Shown: positions 6,391 to 13,497 of the stretch, piece by piece
How the letters are laid out: every line of letters begins with the position of its first letter
How positions within the stretch are numbered: position 1 is the first letter of the stretch
Assembly (NCBI GenBank): GCA_903822245.1
Contig: CAIJOE010000147.1
Coordinates: 1-13,497 of the forward strand
DNA length: 13,497 nt
Direction of reading: 5' to 3'
Origin: an uncultured Actinomycetes bacterium
GTDB lineage: Bacteria; Actinomycetota; Actinomycetes; Nanopelagicales; Nanopelagicaceae
The notes under the pieces: generated by a model
Told to the model about the DNA's origin: nothing
The model's database searches: none
Seen by the model: the letters and a program-made list of their open reading frames with translations, nothing else
Position numbers and translations under genes: made by a program

Positions 6391-7122
6391 CTATTTAACG
6401 TCAACGATTCTAAATACTTCAGCAAGTCGCCCCTTAGCAAGTCCCTGTGCTTCAGCATTTCGTTCACCCCACTCACGAACGCGATTTGGCATCTCGCTAT
6501 TATGAGCGGTTTGGCTTACGTGAGCATGCAAAGCTGCTAACTTCTTTTCAAAAGTATCGGTTACATCAACGAAGTGATTTGGTGTGTGATGTGACATCAC
6601 CCAAACTTCTTGGACTGCCCAAGGCTCTAAGCCTTCGGTCTTTAATAGATCTTCAAAAGCAAAAGCATTTCTAGCATCCGGATATACGGCTTGAATTGCA
6701 GCTTCACCGGCAGCCATATGATCTGGATGACTTGCTGGAATTCGATCCCAATTTCGCTCCGGACTTTGAATAACTAGTCTTTGCGGTCTAACTTTGCGGA
6801 TCACTCGCACAATTTCTTTTCTCAATTCAATTGTTGGTTCTAGCCAACCATCACGGTGATTTAAAAATTCAATATTTTTTGCAGGGACACCTAGAGCTGC
6901 ACCAGCATCAGTTTGTTCACGTTGACGAATCTTTGGCATTTCTTCGCGAGGTACGGATGGATCCTCACCGCCTTGATCACCGTTAGTACAAACACAGTAA
7001 AAGACTTCGATCCCCTTCGCTGTCCACTGAGCGATGGTTCCGCCAGCGCCAAAATCAAGATCATCTGGGTGGGCTGTTACGAATAGGACGCGCTCAATCT
7101 CGGAATCTTCAATAGGAGTCAT
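6391..7122 (-). CDS. PIG-L/LmbE-family zinc-dependent deacetylase
   Basis: A 243-residue hydrolase of the family that removes acetyl groups from N-acetylglucosamine-type amides (MshB, Mca and BshB are members). The zinc site is visible: AHPDD with H18 and D21, and SHPDH with H132 and H135. TNGDQGGED and RQREQTDAGAALGV are also typical. I see no signal peptide, so it is probably cytoplasmic. The substrate cannot be told from sequence; mycothiol-related metabolism is possible in an actinobacterium, but this could equally be a general LmbE protein. I chose ATG 7122 because family members usually start about ten residues before the first motif; ATG 7161 would add 13 residues and leave only three bases to the divergent helicase gene. 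Neither start has a good ribosome binding site. Confidence 0.88.
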   Translation of the reverse strand: MTPIEDSEIERVLFVTAHPDDLDFGAGGTIAQWTAKGIEVFYCVCTNGDQGGEDPSVPREEMPKIRQREQTDAGAALGVPAKNIEFLNHRDGWLEPTIELRKEIVRVIRKVRPQRLVIQSPERNWDRIPASHPDHMAAGEAAIQAVYPDARNAFAFEDLLKTEGLEPWAVQEVWVMSHHTPNHFVDVTDTFEKKLAALHAHVSQTAHNSEMPNRVREWGERNAEAQGLAKGRLAEVFRIVDVK

Positions 7123-7151
7123 GTCGCAATTTTGGCAGAGATTTAAGTAGT

Positions 7152-7157
7152 TACACT
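7152..7157 (+). promoter_or_regulatory. Candidate -10 (TACACT) for leaderless pcrA transcript
   Basis: TACACT fits TANNNT and ends seven bases before the GTG at 7165, which has no Shine-Dalgarno sequence. TTGGCA at 7132-7137 resembles a -35 but the 14-base spacer is short. The gap to the divergent deacetylase gene (7123-7164) is only 42 bases. Confidence 0.33.
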
Positions 7158-7164
7158 CCATCCC

Positions 7165-9390
7165 GTGAGTTCAGAACAATTAATCGAAGGGCTAAACCCG
7201 CAGCAGGCTGCTGCTGTGGTTCATTCTGGCTCTCCGCTACTGGTTGTGGCTGGCGCAGGTTCTGGAAAGACACGGGTTTTGACCCGAAGGATTGCCTATC
7301 TCCTAGGTGAAAGAGCAGTTGCGCCTTTCGAAATTCTGGCAATTACCTTCACAAACAAGGCTGCGGCAGAAATGAAAGAGCGAGTGGCCGATCTTGTGGG
7401 AGATCGGGCTCGATCAATGTGGGTATCAACATTTCACTCTGCCTGCGTTCGCATCTTGCGACAAGAGGCATCAAAACTTGGATACTCAAACTCTTTTACA
7501 ATTTATGACTCGAGTGACAGTCTGCGGCTGATCACCCTGGTTATGAAAGACATGAATCTTGATCCAAAGCGATATGCCCCAAGAGCGGTAGCCGGACTTA
7601 TCTCTCAAGCAAAAAATGAATTGCAAGGCCCAGCAGATTTTGTGCAGCACGCTGATAGTGCATTTAACGCCATCGTTGCTGAAGTTTTTGCCCATTATCA
7701 AAAGCGATTAGCCGCTGCGAACGCCATGGATTTTGATGACCTAATTGGAAAGACGGTAGAAGTTCTCCAACGTCATCCAGAATCTCGCCAACGTTATCGC
7801 TCACGTTTTCGACATGTTCTAGTCGATGAGTATCAGGATACAAATCATGCTCAGTATGTGTTAATCAAAGAATTGGTAGGCACTGAAGGCGAAGGGTTAC
7901 CACTGGCAGAACTATGTGTAGTTGGAGATGCTGACCAATCTATCTATGCCTTTCGTGGGGCAAACATTAGGAATATCTTGCAATTTGAAGCTGATTACCC
8001 CAGCGCTAAAACTATTTTATTAGAACAGAATTACCGGTCTACTCAAAATATCTTGAATGCTGCCAATTCTGTAATTGCTAATAACGAAGGAAGAAGAGCA
8101 AAGAATCTTTGGTCTGATGCTGGCTCAGGTGCCCTTATCAAAGGATATGTAGCTGAGAGTGAACATGATGAAGCTGATTTTATTATTCAGCAAATTAAAG
8201 AATTACGTGATGAGGGAGCCTCAAAGCCAGGTGATACCGCGATATTCTATCGGACAAATGCACAGTCTCGTGTTTTCGAAGAATCATTCCTTCGCTCAGC
8301 GATCCCATACAAGGTTGTTGGCGGAGTTCGCTTCTATGAGCGTAAAGAAGTTAAGGATTTCCTTGCCTACCTGCGGGTGCTAGTAAACCCAACAGATGAG
8401 GTCTCACTTCGTCGAATTATTAATACTCCAAAGAGAGGAATCGGAGATCGTGCTTTGGATACGGTCGACCTATTTGCTCGTGATACAAACATTTCGTTCT
8501 GGGCTGCTTTAAATAGTTGTGCACAGGTTCCAAGTATTCCGACTAGATCAGTTGCGGCAATTAATGATTTTGTTCATCTAATCACCACACTAACATTCTT
8601 AGTGGAAGCTAAAACTCGGCCTTCGATAATTGCACAAGCTGTCTTAGAACAATCTGGACTACTGGCTGAGCTTTCCAAAAGTGATGACTTGCAAGATGAG
8701 AGTCGTGTTGAAAACCTTCAAGAATTGGTTTCAGTAGCCGTTGAGTATGAAGAAGGTGAGGTTGAAGAAGGTGAAGAGATTTCACTGCTTGGATTCCTTG
8801 AAGATGTTTCACTTGTTGCTGATTCTGATCAGATTCCAGAAGGTGAAGACCACGGCGGGGTTGTTACATTAATGACGCTTCACACCGCAAAAGGTTTGGA
8901 ATTTCCGACTGTATTCCTAACTGGAATGGAGGAAGGAATCTTCCCGCATTCAAGAACTCTGGGCGATAAGCAAGAAGTAGAAGAAGAACGACGCTTGGCA
9001 TATGTTGGTTTAACTCGCGCAAGGGAACGTTTATATTTATCGCGTTCGGAATATCGAACCGCTTGGGGTGCGCCTTCATACAATCCGGCTTCAAGATTCT
9101 TGACTGAAATTCCGCAGGAGTTAGTGGAATGGAATGCTCATGCACCAGCACCATCTCGCGCAAGTATTTCAAAAACTTCACACTTCACTCCAGCACCAAG
9201 AGCAACCGGACGTAAGGCATCTTCGACAATGGTCTTGGAAATTGGTGATCGTGTGTCACATGACACATTTGGCGTGGGTAAAGTAGTGGCAGTTGTTGGA
9301 GAGGGTGATCGTGCTGAAGCCACTATCGACTTCGGCTCGCTCGGGGAAAAGCGATTGCTTCTTCGATATGCGCCGGTAGAGAAGCTCTAA
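7165..9390 (+). CDS. pcrA: ATP-dependent DNA helicase PcrA/UvrD1 (superfamily 1A)
   Basis: A 741-residue 3'-5' helicase acting in nucleotide excision repair and transcription-associated repair. Motifs in order: Q motif LNPQQAAAV at the N-terminus, Walker A AGAGSGKT (K35), AITFTNKAA, STFHSACVRILR, Walker B VDEYQDTN (D221, E222), VVGDADQSIYAFRGA, LEQNYRST, VVGGVRFYERKEVKD, VTLMTLHTAKGLEF and LAYVGLTRARERLYLSR. The C-terminal ~50 residues (LEIGDRVSHDTFGVGKVV to the end) form the Tudor-like domain known in PcrA/UvrD to contact RNA polymerase. The GTG start gives an N-terminus (EQLIEGLNPQQ) that agrees with mycobacterial UvrD1. Gene order with sucCD downstream is as in Mycobacterium. A hairpin follows the stop, so it is probably transcribed separately or with partial read-through to sucC. 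Confidence 0.96.
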   Translation: MSSEQLIEGLNPQQAAAVVHSGSPLLVVAGAGSGKTRVLTRRIAYLLGERAVAPFEILAITFTNKAAAEMKERVADLVGDRARSMWVSTFHSACVRILRQEASKLGYSNSFTIYDSSDSLRLITLVMKDMNLDPKRYAPRAVAGLISQAKNELQGPADFVQHADSAFNAIVAEVFAHYQKRLAAANAMDFDDLIGKTVEVLQRHPESRQRYRSRFRHVLVDEYQDTNHAQYVLIKELVGTEGEGLPLAELCVVGDADQSIYAFRGANIRNILQFEADYPSAKTILLEQNYRSTQNILNAANSVIANNEGRRAKNLWSDAGSGALIKGYVAESEHDEADFIIQQIKELRDEGASKPGDTAIFYRTNAQSRVFEESFLRSAIPYKVVGGVRFYERKEVKDFLAYLRVLVNPTDEVSLRRIINTPKRGIGDRALDTVDLFARDTNISFWAALNSCAQVPSIPTRSVAAINDFVHLITTLTFLVEAKTRPSIIAQAVLEQSGLLAELSKSDDLQDESRVENLQELVSVAVEYEEGEVEEGEEISLLGFLEDVSLVADSDQIPEGEDHGGVVTLMTLHTAKGLEFPTVFLTGMEEGIFPHSRTLGDKQEVEEERRLAYVGLTRARERLYLSRSEYRTAWGAPSYNPASRFLTEIPQELVEWNAHAPAPSRASISKTSHFTPAPRATGRKASSTMVLEIGDRVSHDTFGVGKVVAVVGEGDRAEATIDFGSLGEKRLLLRYAPVEKL

Positions 9391-9402
9391 TAAAGCACTA
9401 AG

Positions 9403-9430
9403 ATTTCACTCATTGAAATTAGCATTTTTT
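9403..9430 (+). terminator. Weak intrinsic terminator-like hairpin after pcrA
   Basis: ATTTCA at 9403-9408 pairs with TGAAAT at 9414-9419 around a five-base CTCAT loop, and six T residues follow at 9425-9430. The stem is short and A/T only, with five bases between stem and T-run, so termination may be partial. A -35-like TTGAAA (9413-9418) overlaps the right arm, but I found no matching -10. The remainder of the 67-base pcrA-sucC gap holds only the sucC ribosome binding site. Confidence 0.35.
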
Positions 9431-9447
9431 AGAAGCAATCGATGAAT

Positions 9448-9451
9448 GGGG
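9448..9451 (+). promoter_or_regulatory. Shine-Dalgarno-like GGGG of sucC
   Basis: GGGG lies six bases before the GTG at 9458 and supports that start, which yields the conserved N-terminus MDLFEYQA. Confidence 0.5.
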
Positions 9452-9457
9452 TAATTA

Positions 9458-10618
9458 GTGGATCTCTTTGAGTATCAAGCTAGAGATCTTTTCGAATCAC
9501 ATGGCGTGCCAGTACTTGGCGGAGCTGTTGCATTCACACCAGAAGAAGCAGAGAAAGCGGCTGAATCTATGGGTGGACGAGTGGTCGTAAAGGCACAAGT
9601 AAAAGTTGGTGGCCGCGGAAAAGCTGGCGGCGTGAAACTTGCTGAATCAGCAGCGGATGCAAAAGAGAAAGCTGCCGCAATTCTTGGAATGGATATCAAG
9701 GGACACATCGTCCATAAGGTAATGATTGCTCAAGCTGCTCCAATTGAGAGCGAGTACTACCTTGCAATATTGCTCGACCGCGCAAACCGTAATTTCTTAG
9801 TTATGGCATCAGTGGCTGGTGGAATGGAGATCGAGGAAGTAGCTCATAATTCACCAGAGAAATTAGCTCGGGTTGGAATTGATCCAAATGTTGGAATCAC
9901 TAAAGAAAAAGCACTTGAAATCGTAAAGGGTGGTCAATTCCCTGCCGATGTTCAAGATCAAGTTGTAGAGGTTCTATTAAAGCTTTGGGCTGCATTTGTC
10001 GCTGAAGACGCCACTCTTATGGAGATCAATCCACTTGTAAAAACATCAGATGGAAAAGTAGTGGCTCTTGATGGCAAAGTAACTTTGGATGACAGTGCTG
10101 ATTTCCGTCAAGCAAGTCATGAGGCACTTGTCGATCATGCTGCAGCTAATCCACTTGAAGCTGCTGCTAAAGAGAAGAACTTGAACTATGTGAAATTAGA
10201 TGGCCAAGTTGGAATTATTGGTAATGGTGCTGGACTTGTAATGAGCACCTTGGATGTTGTCGCATATGCTGGCGAAAAATACAATGTCAAGCCAGCCAAC
10301 TTCCTTGATATCGGCGGCGGTGCTTCTGCTCAAGTTATGGCCGATGGACTTTCAATTATTCTTGGTGACAAAGACGTGAAGAGCGTTTTTGTAAATGTAT
10401 TTGGTGGAATAACTGCTTGCGACGCTGTAGCAAACGGCATCGTCCAGGCACTACAAATTCTTGGTGAAAAGGCAACAAAGCCAATCGTTGTGCGCCTTGA
10501 TGGAAATAATGTTATCGAAGGTCGCCGTATTCTAAATGACGCTGCACACCCACTAATTCAGCAGTTAGACACTATGGATGGCGCAGCTGCTCGCGCTGCA
10601 GAATTGGCGGCAAAGTAA
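9458..10618 (+). CDS. sucC: Succinyl-CoA synthetase beta subunit (ADP/GDP-forming)
   Basis: With SucD it converts succinyl-CoA and a nucleoside diphosphate to succinate, CoA and NTP in the TCA cycle. The 386-residue length is standard. The N-terminal ATP-grasp domain begins MDLFEYQARDLFESHGVPV and carries the glycine-rich nucleotide loop GGRGKAGGV at 51-59. The metal-binding region holds E189 and N191 in LMEINPL and DGKVTLDD at 205-212. The C-terminal CoA-ligase domain has GNGAGL at 255-260, LDIGGGAS at 283-290 and FGGITACD at 315-322. ADP or GDP preference cannot be read reliably. sucD begins at the base after its stop codon, so the two are certainly co-transcribed and probably translationally coupled for equal subunit supply. 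Confidence 0.97.
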   Translation: MDLFEYQARDLFESHGVPVLGGAVAFTPEEAEKAAESMGGRVVVKAQVKVGGRGKAGGVKLAESAADAKEKAAAILGMDIKGHIVHKVMIAQAAPIESEYYLAILLDRANRNFLVMASVAGGMEIEEVAHNSPEKLARVGIDPNVGITKEKALEIVKGGQFPADVQDQVVEVLLKLWAAFVAEDATLMEINPLVKTSDGKVVALDGKVTLDDSADFRQASHEALVDHAAANPLEAAAKEKNLNYVKLDGQVGIIGNGAGLVMSTLDVVAYAGEKYNVKPANFLDIGGGASAQVMADGLSIILGDKDVKSVFVNVFGGITACDAVANGIVQALQILGEKATKPIVVRLDGNNVIEGRRILNDAAHPLIQQLDTMDGAAARAAELAAK

Positions 10619-11506
10619 ATGGCAATCTTCATTAATGAAAATACTAAGTTAATAGTTCAAGGTATGACAGGTTCTGAAGGAACAAAGCACACTGGTCGGA
10701 TGATCAAGTCCGGCACAAATGTAGTTGGTGGCGTAACGCCAGGTAAGGGTGGGCAAAGTGTTGAAATTGAGGGTAAGAGCCTTCCGGTCTTTAATACTGT
10801 TGCTGAGGCCATTGCCGCTACTGGTGCAAATGCATCTGTAGTTTTCGTGCCACCTAAGTTTGCCAAAGCAGCTGTAATCGATGCGATAGATGCAGCAATT
10901 CCATTAGTTGTTGTAATTACTGAAGGAATTCCAGTTCATGACTCAGCTGCTTTCTATGCTTATTCTGTTTCTAAGGGAACTACTCGAATCATTGGGCCAA
11001 ACTGCCCAGGACTAATAAGTCCAGGAAAATCTAATATCGGAATTATTCCTTCTGACATCACTGGACCAGGACGAATTGGCTTGGTTTCCAAGTCAGGAAC
11101 TCTTACTTATCAAATGATGTATGAACTTCGTGATTTCGGTTTTAGCACAGCGGTAGGCATCGGGGGAGATCCAATTATTGGAACAACTCACATCGATTGC
11201 TTGCGTGCATTTCAGGATGATCCAGACACTGATGCAATCGTAATGATCGGTGAAATTGGTGGTGATGCCGAAGAACGCGCAGCTGCATTCATTGGTCAAT
11301 ACGTAACTAAACCAGTAGTTGGATATGTTGCTGGGTTCACCGCTCCAGAGGGAAAGACAATGGGCCATGCAGGTGCCATTGTTTCTGGATCTTCTGGCAC
11401 AGCTGCTGCAAAGCAATCTGCCCTTGAAGCGGTAGGCGTGAAGGTTGGTAAGACACCTTCAGCAACTGCGGCTCTAATGCGCGAGATTCTGAACAAAAAG
11501 GGTTAA
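10619..11506 (+). CDS. sucD: Succinyl-CoA synthetase alpha subunit
   Basis: This 295-residue subunit binds CoA and carries the phosphohistidine. Visible landmarks are QGMTGSEGTKHT at the N-terminus, VGGVTPGKGGQ, the CoA-binding Rossmann part, VITEGIPVHD, IGPNCPGLISPG (I125 onwards), SKSGTLTYQ, GIGGDPIIGT, VMIGEIGGDAEE, and MGHAGAIVSG with the phosphorylated His at H250. The start codon directly follows the sucC stop (TAAATG). A GGCGG eight bases upstream, inside sucC, is a weak ribosome binding site. The DUF6350 gene follows after three bases. Confidence 0.97.
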   Translation: MAIFINENTKLIVQGMTGSEGTKHTGRMIKSGTNVVGGVTPGKGGQSVEIEGKSLPVFNTVAEAIAATGANASVVFVPPKFAKAAVIDAIDAAIPLVVVITEGIPVHDSAAFYAYSVSKGTTRIIGPNCPGLISPGKSNIGIIPSDITGPGRIGLVSKSGTLTYQMMYELRDFGFSTAVGIGGDPIIGTTHIDCLRAFQDDPDTDAIVMIGEIGGDAEERAAAFIGQYVTKPVVGYVAGFTAPEGKTMGHAGAIVSGSSGTAAAKQSALEAVGVKVGKTPSATAALMREILNKKG

Positions 11507-11509
11507 TAA

Positions 11510-12619
11510 GTGGCTGCACGCATTTTGCTTGTTACATTCCAACAAGCGATGCGCAGTGTCGTTCTAACACTTTTTCCAATAAGTTTTATTGCCCTCATTG
11601 CGTGGGCTACTGCTGGGAGTGCATCGGGAAATACTTCAGATCCAATTCGAGCTGCGATTTGGCTTTGGCTTGGTGCTCATCTCGTTCCTTTTCATCTTTT
11701 GCTGGCCCCAGCATTTATTTCTAGTTCACTCTCATACCTTCCAATAGCTGCTGCCGCTCTCCCATTCATCGCAATTCGAAGCGGATACAAAAGAAGCACC
11801 GAATTACTTACAAATGAACGGGCTGCTAGATCTTTCGTCACTCTTTGGTACACCCTAATTGCGACGTTGGCTTGCGCACTTGTGCAGGGGCAAAATGTAA
11901 AACCAGTTCTTTATCTCGTTCCGCTTTATGTTGGCTCCTTATCTTTGATTTCCACGATTAAGTTTGAAGCCAATTACTTTGTAAAATTCAAGGCAATTAT
12001 TTATTCCTTTCTTACCATTTTTGGCCTTTCGCTAATTCTCATTGCCACTTCACTTTCCACTCACTTCAAAGTGGTAAATGACTTAGCCATAGTTATCCAA
12101 CCCGGCTGGGTCGGTGGGGTTTTATTACTTGCTCTTCAGGTTCTTTATCTACCAAATATTGCTCTTTCAGCAATTTCATATGTTTTTGGTCTGGGTTTTA
12201 CAATTGGTGCCCACACGCAGATTGATCCATTTACTTTCCACCTAACTTCACTACCAGCAATACCGATATTGGGAGCCCTTCCAACAGGCAAGAACCCATG
12301 GTTGTTAGCAGGAGCCTTATTGTTATTTGCGGCAGTATTGTTTAATCAGATTAATATTTTCAGGGACACTTTTGAAACAAAAGCTCGTCACCTGGAAATA
12401 ATAAAAGTGCTAGCTCCTACTTCACTTTTTATTCTTTTAATTTCATACCTAGCTAGTGGATCACTTGTTACTAAAGAGCTAACCCCCGTAGGCATCTCTT
12501 GGTGGAAACTTTCTGCCGCGTTTTTAGTTGTGCAGGTAGTGACTTTGATTGTCGGCCTCTACTTGCCGTTACTAGTCAAGGGTTTACTAAATCGAGGCGA
12601 AGTTAAGAACAATGCCTAG
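11510..12619 (+). CDS. perM: DUF6350 / PerM-like integral membrane protein
   Basis: A 369-residue polytopic membrane protein with about ten hydrophobic segments (roughly 17-36, 47-70, 73-90, 108-125, 131-150, 161-183, 200-235, 262-280, 298-316, 333-357). The stretch PNIALSAISYVFGLGFTIGAHTQI (two adjoining parts, about 215-238) and SLPAIPILGALPTG recall the conserved core of actinobacterial DUF6350 proteins. Its place between sucD and purN matches Mycobacterium Rv0955 (PerM), reported to support divisome stability and persistence. The biochemical function is not established, and the name rests on family resemblance plus synteny. The GTG start has AAGGG seven bases upstream and lies three bases after the sucD stop. 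The 3' end overlaps purN by eight bases. Confidence 0.8.
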   Translation: MAARILLVTFQQAMRSVVLTLFPISFIALIAWATAGSASGNTSDPIRAAIWLWLGAHLVPFHLLLAPAFISSSLSYLPIAAAALPFIAIRSGYKRSTELLTNERAARSFVTLWYTLIATLACALVQGQNVKPVLYLVPLYVGSLSLISTIKFEANYFVKFKAIIYSFLTIFGLSLILIATSLSTHFKVVNDLAIVIQPGWVGGVLLLALQVLYLPNIALSAISYVFGLGFTIGAHTQIDPFTFHLTSLPAIPILGALPTGKNPWLLAGALLLFAAVLFNQINIFRDTFETKARHLEIIKVLAPTSLFILLISYLASGSLVTKELTPVGISWWKLSAAFLVVQVVTLIVGLYLPLLVKGLLNRGEVKNNA

Positions 12620-13175
12620 ACTTCGCATCGTAATCCTGGCTTCTGGATCTGGAAGTCTGGCGCAAGCGGTCTTTGATTCAAAGCTTGATATAGAAATCCT
12701 TAAAGTAATTTCGGATAAACAGTCATTGGTTTTAGAGCGAGCAGTAAGTGCTGGAATTGCTAATCAATATCTACCAATAGGTGCTAATCGCGATATTTGG
12801 GAACAGGAATTAATTAACGAAGTTGAGAAATTAAATCCAGATTTAGTTGTTAGTTTAGGTTTTATGCGTATTTTGCCAAAGGCCTTTATAGATAAATTTA
12901 GGACTATTAATACCCACCCAGCACTCTTGCCAAATTTCCCTGGAGCTCGTGCCGTTCGAGATGCCCTGCTAGCAAAAGTTGAAGAAACGGGGACTAGCAT
13001 TCACTGGGTCGATGAAGGAGTAGATACTGGACCAGTTATTGGGCAGGTAGCCGTACCTATTAATGCCGGCGATACCGAAGAGTCACTTCAAGAACGTATT
13101 AAGATTGTGGAACGCCGGCTCATAGTTGAGACGCTTCAATCTTTTATAGATAACGGGATACCGGAGTTCAAGTAA
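12612..13175 (+). CDS. purN: Phosphoribosylglycinamide formyltransferase (GAR transformylase)
   Basis: Transfers a formyl group from 10-formyl-tetrahydrofolate to GAR, the third step of purine synthesis. The 187-residue protein has the N-terminal phosphate loop LASGSGSLAQA, the folate-site string GFMRILPKAF, and the catalytic triad N100 and H102 (INTHPALLPNFPGA) with D138 (GVDTGPVIGQ). These correspond to N106, H108 and D144 of E. coli PurN. It is about 25 residues shorter at the C-terminus than E. coli PurN, ending soon after the last helix, which fits a compact genome. The ATG lies within the last codons of the membrane-protein gene (ATGCCTAG overlap) and the nearest GAGG is 14 bases away, so coupling likely drives initiation. 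Its stop overlaps the purH start as TAATG. Confidence 0.95.
   Translation: MPRLRIVILASGSGSLAQAVFDSKLDIEILKVISDKQSLVLERAVSAGIANQYLPIGANRDIWEQELINEVEKLNPDLVVSLGFMRILPKAFIDKFRTINTHPALLPNFPGARAVRDALLAKVEETGTSIHWVDEGVDTGPVIGQVAVPINAGDTEESLQERIKIVERRLIVETLQSFIDNGIPEFK
13163..13166 (+). promoter_or_regulatory. Shine-Dalgarno site (GGAG) of purH
   Basis: GGAG inside the end of purN lies eight bases before the purH ATG at 13175 and, with the TAATG stop-start overlap, supports coupled translation. Confidence 0.6.
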
Positions 13176-13497
13176 TGGAACGTAAAACTATAAGACGCGC
13201 TCTGGTTAGTGTTTATGACAAGACAGGTCTAGTTGAACTCGGTAAGTCTTTGGCTGCCTCAGGAATTGAAATACTTTCAACTGGCTCAACGGCAAAGACT
13301 CTTGCCGAAGCTGGAATCCCAGTTATTCCAGTTGAGAGTTACACCGGTTTTCCAGAAATGCTAGGTGGACGGGTAAAGACGTTACATCCTCGAATTCATG
13401 GCGGAATCTTGGCTGATCAATCAGATCCAGATCATTTATCACAATTGCAGTCCCAAGATATTGCCCCAATTGATTTAATCGTTATCAATTTATATCC
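13175..13497 (+). CDS. purH: Bifunctional AICAR transformylase/IMP cyclohydrolase, 5' part
   Basis: A partial gene: 107 codons are visible and the frame stays open to the window end. The translation is the N-terminal MGS-like IMP cyclohydrolase domain: ALVSVYDKTGLVELG (9-23), STGSTAKTLAEAG (35-47), GFPEMLGGRVKTLHPRIHGG (58-77, with K68, T69 and R73 of the active-site region), and IDLIVINLYP at the edge. The full enzyme formylates AICAR and closes the ring to give IMP, the substrate of GuaB encoded 11 kb earlier. The start is fixed by the one-base TAATG overlap with purN and by GGAG upstream. The transformylase domain lies outside the window. Confidence 0.96.
   Translation, partial: MERKTIRRALVSVYDKTGLVELGKSLAASGIEILSTGSTAKTLAEAGIPVIPVESYTGFPEMLGGRVKTLHPRIHGGILADQSDPDHLSQLQSQDIAPIDLIVINLY

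Noticed and set aside
8864..9181. A 105-codon minus-strand open frame inside pcrA.
   Set aside because: It is fully antisense to conserved helicase motifs; its protein shows no domain.
9413..9441. TTGAAA as a -35 box for a sucC promoter.
   Set aside because: No acceptable -10 hexamer occurs 16-18 bases downstream, and the TTGAAA is part of the terminator-like stem.
12612..12680. PurN phosphate loop reads SGSGSLAQA, with Leu where E. coli has Asn (GSN).
   Set aside because: I recall the same GSL form in mycobacterial PurN, and all three catalytic residues are present, so this is lineage-typical and not a defect.
1..13497. Search for CRISPR arrays, insertion sequences, tRNA/rRNA genes, riboswitches or phage genes.
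   Set aside because: No regularly spaced repeats, terminal inverted repeats, transposase motifs or cloverleaf-like sequences were seen; gaps between genes are all under 80 bases.

Overview
The window looks like chromosomal housekeeping DNA from a streamlined, fairly A+T-rich actinobacterium. Three markers point to Actinobacteria: a WhiB-family iron-sulfur regulator, a cysteine-less GuaB3 beside GuaB, and the order pcrA/uvrD1 - sucC - sucD - perM(DUF6350) - purN - purH, which I recall from Mycobacterium (Rv0949 to Rv0957). Very short intergenic gaps, overlapping genes, A/T-ending codons and a shortened GuaB suggest a genome-reduced planktonic lineage such as the acI/Nanopelagicales group. That placement is an inference; no rRNA or other phylogenetic marker was analysed.

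Layout. Positions 11-1486 (minus strand) encode a secreted protein that I identify, from its conserved His/Asn/Arg pattern, as an arylsulfotransferase (ASST)-like beta-propeller. A WhiB-family gene (minus strand, ending at 1563) lies upstream of it and is divergent from a guanine-nucleotide operon on the plus strand: guaB, guaB3, guaA, then an exported cyclophilin. The cyclophilin meets a minus-strand PIG-L/LmbE deacetylase gene end to end, with no base between the two stop codons. A divergent PcrA/UvrD1 helicase gene follows. After a 67-base gap holding a weak terminator-like hairpin come sucC, sucD, a DUF6350/PerM-like membrane protein, purN and the 5' part of purH, which runs off the window.

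How the genes work together. GuaB and GuaA convert IMP to XMP to GMP. PurN and PurH act earlier in the same pathway, at GAR formylation and at the last two steps to IMP. SucCD catalyses the substrate-level phosphorylation step of the TCA cycle. PcrA serves DNA repair and transcription-coupled processes. PerM is linked to cell division in mycobacteria.

The most notable signal is that GuaB has lost its whole regulatory CBS (Bateman) module: the two halves of the catalytic barrel are joined directly. It sits next to a GuaB3 paralogue that also lacks CBS domains and has His where the catalytic Cys should be. The second notable item is the ASST-like exported protein. I see no mobile element, CRISPR array, tRNA or rRNA. 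The rest is ordinary core genome.
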